From NCBI RefSeq assembly GCF_026340565.1, contig NZ_JAPEPB010000001.1, forward strand, positions 8,220,001 through 8,284,000: 64,000 bases of DNA. Reading direction: 5' to 3'. The position numbers and the translations under genes are program-made. The number at the start of each line of letters is the position of its first letter. Position 1 is the stretch's first letter. Below are positions 55,185-62,667 of the stretch, in pieces. The notes below the pieces were generated by a model. It was not told where the DNA came from and made no database searches. It saw nothing but the letters and a program-made list of their open reading frames with translations. The stretch is from Kitasatospora sp. NBC_01287. GTDB taxonomy: Bacteria > Actinomycetota > Actinomycetes > Streptomycetales > Streptomycetaceae.

Positions 55185-58100
55185 ATGTACGAGCTCAACC
55201 GGGTCCGCCTCTACTCCATCGGCCCGGCCGGCGCCCGCTACGCCGACACCGTGCTGGACCTGCGCGGTGTCGGCGAGCCGGTGGCCAGTCCCGCCCCGCA
55301 GCAGCCCGGCCTGTTCGGCGAGGAGCCCGAGGGCCCGCAGCGCCGCCCGGCCCCGGCCGGTGTGCTCTTCCTGGAGAACGGCGGCGGCAAGTCGGTCCTG
55401 CTCAAGCTGATCTTCTCGGTGATGCTGCCGGGACACCGCAACACCCTGGGCGGCGCCAGCTCCGGGGTGCTGCGCAAGTTCCTGCTCGCCGACGACTGCG
55501 GCCACGTGGCGCTGGAGTGGCAGCACACCGTCACCGGCGAACTGATCGTGGTCGGCAAGGTGAGCGAGTGGCGCGGCCGCCAGGTCTCCTCCGACCCGCG
55601 CAAGTTCGCCGAGACCTGGTACTCCTTCCGCCCGGGCCCCGGCCTGACCCTGGACGCGTTGCCGGTCGCCGAGCGCGCCACCCTGGGCGCCCCGACCGCC
55701 CGTCCGCGCGGCCGACGCCGCACCATGAAGGGCTTCCGCGACGCGCTCACCGAGGCCGGCAAGGCCTACCCCTACCTCGACCTCACCTTCGAGGACGGGC
55801 ACGACCGCTGGACCGAGCACCTGGGCGAACTCGGCCTGGACCCCGAACTCTTCCGCTACCAGCGCGAGATGAACGCCGACGAGGGCGAAGCGGCCGGCCT
55901 CTTCGCGGTCAAGCACGACGCCGACTTCACCGACCTGCTGCTGCGCGCGGTCACCGACACCCGGGACACCGACGGCCTGGCCGACCTGGTGCACGGCTTC
56001 GCCGCCAAGCTGGGCCGCCGCGCCGAGCTGACCGCGGAACGCGACTTCACCGCCGGTTCGTTGGAGCTGCTGGAGCGGATCGTGGGCGCCGGCGCCGCCC
56101 GCGAGGGCGTCCGCGAGGCGCACCGAGCCGCCGAGCGCCGCACCCGCCGACTCGCCCAGGCGCTGGCCGCCCGGGCCGGCGCCGAGCGCGGTCGGGCCCA
56201 GGACCTGGCCATCGAAGTGGCCGCCGCCGCGGGCGCGGTGACCACCGCCGAGGCCGACCGCACCCGCCACTCGCTGATCACCGCCGAGCTGACCCACCGT
56301 CACGCCACGCTCTCGCTCGCCGCGGCGACCGGGGAGGCCGCCGGGCTGCGCCGCGAACTGCTCGACGCCCGCACCCTGCACGCCGCCTGGCAGGCCGCCG
56401 AGGCGGTGCTTCGCCACCGCGCCGCCGCCGACCGGGCGGCCCGGGTCGCCGTGGCGATCCGCGAGGCCGAGCTGGACGCGGCCCCCGCGCTCGCCGCCCG
56501 CGCCCAGGCCGCCGGCGCGCTCGCCCACGCGCTGGAGGCCGCCGCCGGCACCGCCGAGGAGCGCGCCGAGTCGGAGGAGGGCCGCGCCGCCGAGCTGCAG
56601 CAGGACGGCGCCCGCGCGCAGGCCGACTCGCTGGCCGCCGCCACCGCCGGCCAGAAGGCCCGCTCCGACGCCGACCACCTGCGCCAGCGGCTCGCCGAGG
56701 TCGAGCAGGAGACCCAGGCCGCCGTGGCCGCCGGGTGGATCGACACCGCGGGCGATGCCGCGAACCCCGCCGGGGACCCGGCCCGCGCCGCCCTGCACGC
56801 CGCCGACGCCGAGCAGAGCGCCACCGCCGCACTGGAGCAGGCCCGCGCCGCCGCCGAGCTGGCCACCGCCCGCACCCGCGAGGCGGCCGCCGCCGAGGGC
56901 CGCGCCGAGCTGGCCGCCGCCCGGGCCAGCGACGCCCGCTCGGCCGCCCAGCGCGCGCTGGCCGCCGAGCGCCGCACCGCCGCGCGGCTGGCGGGGGAGC
57001 CCCGGCTGGCCGAACTGCTGGGGCTGGCTCCCTACTACGACGTCGATGTTGACGGACCGTCAGAACCGGCTGACCTCTCGGGCCGCGCGGAGGTGCTCAC
57101 CCCCGACGTGCTGGACCGCGCCGCCGAGGATCTCGCCGAGCTGCTCGACACCTCCGTCGCCACCGCCGAGCGCACCCTGTTCGACCTGCGCACCGCCGCC
57201 GCCGATGACTCCCGGATCCTGGCCGCGCTCGGCGACGGCGGCCTGCTGCCGCCGGGGCCCGACGTGCTGGCCACCGTCGAGTACCTGGGCGAGCACGGCG
57301 TGCCGGCGCTGCCCGGCTGGCGCTACCTGGCCCAGTCCGTCGACCCGCTCGACCACGAGCGGATCCTGGCCGCCCGTCCCGAACTGGTCGACGGCGTGGT
57401 GGTCACCGACCCGTCCGCGCTGGACCGGGCCCGCGAGGCGCTGCAGGCCGCCGCACTGCTGCCGCGCTCCACCGTGGCGGTCGGCACGGCCGCCGCGCTG
57501 ATCGCCCCGATCACCGAGGAACCTGCCTTCTTCCTCGTGCCGCCGAACCCGGCCATGCACGACGAGAGCGCCGCCGACACCGAGCGCCGCGAGCTGCGCG
57601 AGCGGGCGAGCGCCCGGGACGAGCACATCCGCGAGCTGGCCGCCCGGCTCGGCGGCGACCGCGCGCTGGCCGCCCGGCTCGCCTCCTGGCAGGCCGCCAG
57701 CCCGTCCGGCACCCTCGGCGAGGTGGCGGACGCGGCCTCCGCCGCCACCGAGCAGGCCGAGTTCGCCGCCGCCCAACTGGCCGCCGCCCGCGCCGAGCAC
57801 GCCGAGGCGGAGGCCGACCGCGCCGCCGCCGCGAGCGTGCACGAGGAGCGGCGCGAGTCCACCCAGCGCGCCCGCCGCCGCGCCGACGCGCTGGCCGGCC
57901 TCGCCTTCCGGCTGCGCGAGCGCCCCGCCTGGACCAGGTCGCTGCGCGAGCTGGCCGAGGACGCCGCCGAGTGCGAGCGCCGCCAGGGGGCCTGCGCCGA
58001 GCGCGCCCAGGCCTGCGACGAGGACCGCCGGGCCGCCCAGCGCGCCGCCGACGACGCCCGCCGCACCGCCCGCACCCTGCGGGCCGAGCGGGCCGAGCTG

Positions 58101-59807
58101 GCCGGCACCGTGGCGGTCAGCGACGAACTGCCGACCGCCTCGCTGCCTGCCCTGCGCGAGGCCTACCGGGCCGCCGCCCAGCTCTACGAGAAGGTCGGAG
58201 TCGGCGCCGACCTGCGGGCCGAGCAGGCCCGCGCGGAGAGCGACGAGACCGCCGCCCAGGCCGAGTTGGACCGGCTCACCAACAAGGTCCGGATCCGCGC
58301 CGAGGAGCTGCTGAACAGCCCCGACGGCGCCGACGGCCCGGCCCGCCAGGCCGCCGCGGCCCGGGCCGAGGAGCTGGTCGCCACCATCGAGGCCCGTTCG
58401 GCGGTGGCAAGTGAGCAACTCGGCCGGCTGCGCGGCGAGGTCGAGCGCTCGGCCCCGGCCTCGGGCGAGGCACACACCGAGCTGCCCGAGGACCTGGTGC
58501 CCACCGACCCCGAGCACGCGCAGCAACTGCTTCGCGTGGCCACCGGCCAACTGGCCGAGCGGCGCGAGGAGCTGGAGGGTGCCCGGATCGAGCACAGCGA
58601 GCTGCTGCGCACCCTGCAGTCCGCGCAGTCCGCCGCGGCCGACTTCGACGAGGCCGCGGCCCAGCTGCGCGACGGCCTTCGCGACCACACCGCCGAGGAG
58701 GGCGAGCCGGCCGCCGAGCCGTACCTCGACCCGCTGGCCGAGGCCCGCACCGCCGCCACCGAGACCCGCCGCGCGCTGCGCACCGCCTCCGCCGAGCTGA
58801 GCGCCGCCGACCTCGCCGTCCGCGACGCCTGCGACGCGCTGGTCCGGCACGCCAACGCGGCCCGCTACGAGGCCGTCCGCACCCCCGCCCGCCAGCAGAT
58901 CCGCGAACTGCCGGCCGCCGCGCTGCCCGAGCACGCCGCCGCCTGGGCCGACGCCTTCGCCCCCAGGCTGCGGGTGCTCACCGACGAGCTGACCCAGTTG
59001 GAGCGCAACCGCGGCTCGATCGTGGACCGGCTGCGCGGCCTGGTGGAGACCTCGCTCGCCACCCTGCGCGCCGCCCAGCGGCTCTCCCGGCTGCCCGAGG
59101 GCCTGGGCGAGTGGTCGGGTCAGGAGTTCCTGCGGATCCGCTTCGAGGACCCGGACCAGTCGGTGCTCGCCGAACGCCTCGGCGAGGTGATCGACGAGGC
59201 CACCCGGGCCGCCGTCAAGAAGAACTCCACGGCCGCCAACGAGTTCGGGCGCCGCGACGGCATGTCGCTGCTGCTGCGCGCGGTGGCGGCGGCGATCGGC
59301 CCCAAGGGGGTGAGCGTCGAGATCCTCAAGCCCGACGCGGTGCTGCGCGCCGAGCGGGTGAGCGTGGGCCAGATGTCCGACGTCTTCTCCGGCGGCCAGC
59401 TGCTCACCGCCGCCATCGCGCTCTACTGCACGATGGCCGCGCTGCGCGCCAACGACCGGGGCCAGTCCCAACTGCGGCACGCCGGCACGCTCTTCCTGGA
59501 CAACCCGATCGGGCGCGCCAACGCCACCTACCTGCTGGAGCTGCAGCGGGCGGTGGCCGACGCGCTCGGCGTCCAGCTGATCTACACCACCGGTCTGTTC
59601 GACACCACCGCGCTGGCCGAGTTCCCGCTGGTCATCCGGCTGCGCAACGACGCCGACCTGCGGGCCGGCCTGAAGTACATCTCGGTGGAGGAGCACCTGC
59701 GCCCCGGCCTGCCCACCCCCCAGGACCCGGACGGCCCGGCGATCCACGGCGAGATCACCGCCACCCGGATGTTCAAGCGCCCGCCGGAGGTGCCGGCCGC
59801 CGGCTGA
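55185..59807 (+). CDS. SMC-like ATPase (MukB/MksB/JetC type), 1540 residues
   Basis: Head-coil-head layout: an N-terminal head with Walker A LENGGGKSVLLKL (about residues 63-75), a very long Ala/Arg/Glu-rich coiled-coil (about 270-1290), broken near residue 620-800 by a globular hinge-like region, then a C-terminal head with signature VFSGGQLLTAAIALY (about 1402) and Walker B TLFLDNPIGRANATYLLELQ (about 1436). It likely clamps and compacts or extrudes DNA loops. Odd: the first P-loop glycine is leucine and the Walker B glutamate is asparagine. Weak AAGG before ATG 55185. Confidence 0.85.
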   Translation: MYELNRVRLYSIGPAGARYADTVLDLRGVGEPVASPAPQQPGLFGEEPEGPQRRPAPAGVLFLENGGGKSVLLKLIFSVMLPGHRNTLGGASSGVLRKFLLADDCGHVALEWQHTVTGELIVVGKVSEWRGRQVSSDPRKFAETWYSFRPGPGLTLDALPVAERATLGAPTARPRGRRRTMKGFRDALTEAGKAYPYLDLTFEDGHDRWTEHLGELGLDPELFRYQREMNADEGEAAGLFAVKHDADFTDLLLRAVTDTRDTDGLADLVHGFAAKLGRRAELTAERDFTAGSLELLERIVGAGAAREGVREAHRAAERRTRRLAQALAARAGAERGRAQDLAIEVAAAAGAVTTAEADRTRHSLITAELTHRHATLSLAAATGEAAGLRRELLDARTLHAAWQAAEAVLRHRAAADRAARVAVAIREAELDAAPALAARAQAAGALAHALEAAAGTAEERAESEEGRAAELQQDGARAQADSLAAATAGQKARSDADHLRQRLAEVEQETQAAVAAGWIDTAGDAANPAGDPARAALHAADAEQSATAALEQARAAAELATARTREAAAAEGRAELAAARASDARSAAQRALAAERRTAARLAGEPRLAELLGLAPYYDVDVDGPSEPADLSGRAEVLTPDVLDRAAEDLAELLDTSVATAERTLFDLRTAAADDSRILAALGDGGLLPPGPDVLATVEYLGEHGVPALPGWRYLAQSVDPLDHERILAARPELVDGVVVTDPSALDRAREALQAAALLPRSTVAVGTAAALIAPITEEPAFFLVPPNPAMHDESAADTERRELRERASARDEHIRELAARLGGDRALAARLASWQAASPSGTLGEVADAASAATEQAEFAAAQLAAARAEHAEAEADRAAAASVHEERRESTQRARRRADALAGLAFRLRERPAWTRSLRELAEDAAECERRQGACAERAQACDEDRRAAQRAADDARRTARTLRAERAELAGTVAVSDELPTASLPALREAYRAAAQLYEKVGVGADLRAEQARAESDETAAQAELDRLTNKVRIRAEELLNSPDGADGPARQAAAARAEELVATIEARSAVASEQLGRLRGEVERSAPASGEAHTELPEDLVPTDPEHAQQLLRVATGQLAERREELEGARIEHSELLRTLQSAQSAAADFDEAAAQLRDGLRDHTAEEGEPAAEPYLDPLAEARTAATETRRALRTASAELSAADLAVRDACDALVRHANAARYEAVRTPARQQIRELPAAALPEHAAAWADAFAPRLRVLTDELTQLERNRGSIVDRLRGLVETSLATLRAAQRLSRLPEGLGEWSGQEFLRIRFEDPDQSVLAERLGEVIDEATRAAVKKNSTAANEFGRRDGMSLLLRAVAAAIGPKGVSVEILKPDAVLRAERVSVGQMSDVFSGGQLLTAAIALYCTMAALRANDRGQSQLRHAGTLFLDNPIGRANATYLLELQRAVADALGVQLIYTTGLFDTTALAEFPLVIRLRNDADLRAGLKYISVEEHLRPGLPTPQDPDGPAIHGEITATRMFKRPPEVPAAG

Positions 59808-59877
59808 CGGCGCCCCCGGAGTGCGGTCGGGCGGCCACCCCTGCTTGGATGGTCGCCTGACCTCGGGGGAGAAGACC

Positions 59878-60543
59878 ATGGCGAACGCCTACCACCGCAT
59901 CGTCGGCGGCAGCGTGCACCGGCTGGCCGCGATCAGCGACGGGATCTTCGCCGTCGCGATGACGCTGCTGGTGCTCGATCTGCACGTCCCCGCCATCCAG
60001 TTGTTGAACGCGCAGCACACGCTCTGGGCGCCGGGCGCCGGCGACGGCGAGGCCCAGCTCTGGCACGCGCTGGCGCGACTGGCCCCGCACCTGGGGGTCT
60101 TCGTACTCGGATTCCTGACCCTGGGCATGTTCTGGCTCGGCCAGCAGGCACAGCTCGATCACCTGGCCCGCGGCGACCGGCACTTGACCTGGATCCACCT
60201 CGCCTTCCTCTGCGCGGTCTCGCTGATGCCCTTCTCCACCGCACTGCTCGCCGCGTACGAGACCTACCGCGTCGCGCTGCTCGTCTACTGGCTGCACCTG
60301 CTCACCCTGGGCCTGCTGCTGCTCGCCGCCCTGCGCTACGCCGAACGCGCCGCCCTGTTCCGCGAGGACGCCCCGGCCGGCCTGGTCGCCGCCGCCAGGC
60401 GCCGGATCGTGGTGGCCCAGACGCTCTACGCGGCCGCGGTGCTGCTCGGCCTGGTCAACACCTACCTGAGCGTCGCGCTGATCATCCTGCTCCAGCTCAA
60501 CTCGGCGATAGCTCCCAACCTCAAGCCACTGAACCAGTTCTGA
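59878..60543 (+). CDS. TMEM175-family (DUF1211) membrane channel
   Basis: 221 residues, six hydrophobic segments. The family filter helix HRLAAISDGIFAVAMTLLVLDL (R/A-x-SDGxFAxAxTLLVL) is at residues about 14-35. Bacterial TMEM175 proteins form K+ or H+-permeable channels. GGGGAGAA lies 5-8 bases before ATG 59878. It is 70 bases after the SMC operon on the same strand; a functional link is not shown. Confidence 0.9.
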   Translation: MANAYHRIVGGSVHRLAAISDGIFAVAMTLLVLDLHVPAIQLLNAQHTLWAPGAGDGEAQLWHALARLAPHLGVFVLGFLTLGMFWLGQQAQLDHLARGDRHLTWIHLAFLCAVSLMPFSTALLAAYETYRVALLVYWLHLLTLGLLLLAALRYAERAALFREDAPAGLVAAARRRIVVAQTLYAAAVLLGLVNTYLSVALIILLQLNSAIAPNLKPLNQF

Positions 60544-60607
60544 CGATGCGTCAACTCTTCCTGCGCGCCGTGCCGCAGGCCGCGACCAGCTGCCCGAGGA
60601 GTTCTCG

Positions 60608-61120
60608 ATGACCGAGGCCGAAGCCGAGGCCCTGCGGACCCTGCGCGCCCTGGCCGTCGACCGGGGCCTGGGGTTGCACCCCGGCTCCGACCAGCTGATC
60701 CGGTTCGGGCTCGACGCGCTGCTGGCCGGGGTCGACAGTCCCTCGCTGCCACTGCTCGCCGGGCTCGGCCGCAACGAGGAGCCGCAGGCCCTGGACCTCT
60801 TCGACCAGGTGCTGGACGAGCTCGGCCTGGCCTACCCGCGGCCGGTCGGTGCCACGTTCGCCGCCGACCGCCGGGCACTGGCCGACTGGCTGGCCGCCCG
60901 GATCGTCGAAGGGGTGCTCGAGCCCGCCCGGGGCGCGGACCTGATCAGGGAGGTAGCCGTGGAACTCGGCCACCCCGAGGCGCTGGCACCGATGGTCAGA
61001 TGGGCGCTCACCTGGGACGTCCGGGACGAGGAGTGGGACTACACGCACGAGGAACTCTCCGAGGGCGTCGTGCTGGCCGCCCGCGATCTGCTGACGCACC
61101 GTCCGTCGGAAAACGGGTAG
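60608..61120 (+). CDS. Protein of unknown function
   Basis: 170 residues, acidic and Ala/Leu-rich, mostly helical, with AEALRTLRALAVDRGLGLHP at the start and WDYTHEELSEGVVLAARDLL at the end. I recognise no family. ATG 60608 has CGAGGAG 7 bases upstream. A 21-codon upstream frame (60546-60611) ends in a TGA overlapping this ATG (ATGA), which could couple translation, although that frame has no ribosome site. It lies after the TMEM175 gene on the same strand. Confidence 0.75.
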   Translation: MTEAEAEALRTLRALAVDRGLGLHPGSDQLIRFGLDALLAGVDSPSLPLLAGLGRNEEPQALDLFDQVLDELGLAYPRPVGATFAADRRALADWLAARIVEGVLEPARGADLIREVAVELGHPEALAPMVRWALTWDVRDEEWDYTHEELSEGVVLAARDLLTHRPSENG

Positions 61121-61153
61121 CGCCCCGAGCGCCGGGCCCGGCACACTCCCGCC

Positions 61154-61885
61154 GTGTACTCAGACGATGACGCCGCCGCGCTGTACGACCTGCTGAACCC
61201 CTGGGATCCGGCTCGCTCGCCCGACAACGCCTTCTACGACGAACTCGTGCTGGCCGCCCCCACCGTGCTCGACGTCGGCTGTGGCACCGGCGCGATGTTG
61301 CACCGCGCGCGTGAACAGGGCCACACCGGGCGGCTGGTCGGCCTCGACCCGGACCGGCCCTCACTGGCCCGGGCCCGGCGCCGGTCCGACATCGAGTGGG
61401 TCGACGGCCGGGCGGCGGACGCGGCCTGGTCGGGCGAGTTCGACCTCGCGACGATGACCAGCCACGCCTTCCAGTGCCTGGTCGGCGACGAGGAGTTGCG
61501 CGCCTCGCTGGCGGCGATCCGTGCCGCGCTGCGCCCGGGCGGCCGGTTCGCCTTCGAGACCCGCCATCCGCAGGCCCGTGCCTGGCTGGAGTGGAACCCG
61601 GCGAACGCCGTCGAGCTCACCGACGGGGCCGGGCGCGCGCTGCGGATCTGGCACGAGGTCGAGTCCGCCGACGACGCAGTCGTCACCTTCAACTCGACGA
61701 CGGCTGCGCCCGATGGCACCGTGCTCCACCGGGACCGCTCGAGCCTGCGCTTCCTCGCGCCCGAGGCCCTCGACTATCTGCTCGCCGAGGCGGGCTTCAC
61801 GGTCGAGGCCCGCTACGGCGACTGGCACCGCGGCCCGGTCACCGCCACCAGCCGGGAGATCGTCACTGTCGCCGTCCGCGCCTGA
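61154..61885 (+). CDS. Class I SAM-dependent methyltransferase
   Basis: 243 residues. ALYDLLNPWDPARSPDNAFY, motif I VLDVGCGTGAMLHRARE, motif II GLDPDRPSLARARR, and RPGGRFAFETRHPQARAWL with a long C-terminal beta extension, typical of small-molecule methyltransferases. GTG 61154 is preceded by CACACT 6 bases before, so possibly leaderless. The 3' end lies in a perfect 20-bp tandem duplication that includes the stop. Confidence 0.88.
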   Translation: MYSDDDAAALYDLLNPWDPARSPDNAFYDELVLAAPTVLDVGCGTGAMLHRAREQGHTGRLVGLDPDRPSLARARRRSDIEWVDGRAADAAWSGEFDLATMTSHAFQCLVGDEELRASLAAIRAALRPGGRFAFETRHPQARAWLEWNPANAVELTDGAGRALRIWHEVESADDAVVTFNSTTAAPDGTVLHRDRSSLRFLAPEALDYLLAEAGFTVEARYGDWHRGPVTATSREIVTVAVRA

Positions 61886-61913
61886 GCCCGCCCGTCCGCG
61901 CCTGAGCCCGCCC
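61874..61913. repeat. 20-bp perfect tandem duplication over a stop codon
   Basis: GTCCGCGCCTGAGCCCGCCC twice (61874-61893 and 61894-61913). The methyltransferase stop (TGA 61883-61885) is in the first copy and is repeated in the second. Confidence 0.92.
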
Positions 61914-62026
61914 GCCTGCCCGCTCCCCTCGACTAGGATGAGCGGCCGGAGCAGCGCTCCGGCTCGTAGTCCCTCAGGCAACTCCACGGACAACGTCCCA
62001 AGCAACTCCCCAGAGAGGCGGACCCG

Positions 62027-62590
62027 GTGGCGGAGACCAGGCGCGCGGACGGCCGGCGCAACCACGAACTCCTGCTGGCGGCCGGCCGGGCCGCCTTCGA
62101 CGAGCTGGGCACCGAGGTCTCGCTGCGCGAGGTCGCCCGCCGCGCCGGTGTCGGGATCGGCACCCTCTACCGCCACTTCCCGACCCGTGAGGCGCTGCTC
62201 GAAGCCGCCATGCGCCACGGCCTGGACGCGCTGCGGGCCGAGGCCGAGGAACTCCTCGACGCGCCGTCGACCCAGCAGGCGCTGTTCGACTGGCTGGCGG
62301 CGTTCGCGGTCGGCTCCACCCGCTACCAGGGCCTGCCCGCCTCGATCCTGGCCGCCCTCCAGGACGAGGCCTCCGACCTGCACCGCTCCTGCGCGGCGAT
62401 GCGCGCGGCAGCCGCGACGCTGCTGACCAGGGCCCAGCAGGCGGGCGAGGTGCGCGCGGACCTGACGGTGAACGACCTGCTCGCCCTGGTGGCCGGGATC
62501 GCCTGGGCCGGGCAGCAGGCGGGCGGTGCGGCCGAGGGGCGGACGGAGCGGCTGCTGGCGGTGGTCCGGAGCGGGATCGAGCAGCGGTAG
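62027..62590 (+). CDS. TetR-family transcriptional regulator
   Basis: 187 residues. HTH: VSLREVARRAGVGIGTLYRHFP (residues about 36-57); the rest is a ligand-binding helical domain with LAALQDEASDLHRSCAAMRA. GAGAGG precedes GTG 62027 at good spacing, and the TAGGAT at 61935 could be its -10. Two TetR-type palindromes elsewhere in the window (20487 and 52413) have no adjacent regulator, but a direct link to this protein is unproven. No divergent target is obvious. Confidence 0.92.
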   Translation: MAETRRADGRRNHELLLAAGRAAFDELGTEVSLREVARRAGVGIGTLYRHFPTREALLEAAMRHGLDALRAEAEELLDAPSTQQALFDWLAAFAVGSTRYQGLPASILAALQDEASDLHRSCAAMRAAAATLLTRAQQAGEVRADLTVNDLLALVAGIAWAGQQAGGAAEGRTERLLAVVRSGIEQR

Positions 62591-62667
62591 CGAGGCCGCC
62601 CGCGGATCCGCCGGCGACTGCGGCCGGTTCACCCGGTGGCCAGGCCCGCCAGGCCCGCCAGGACCGG

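Noticed and set aside
57060..59879. 939-codon open frame on the minus strand
   Set aside because: Antisense to the SMC coiled-coil gene; composition (Gly/Gln/Arg/Leu with no domain) and phase mark it as a shadow of the plus-strand gene.
52342..60543. Complete Wadjet (JetABCD) defence system
   Set aside because: No toprim/DUF2220-type JetD gene could be found upstream or downstream, so the full system cannot be claimed.
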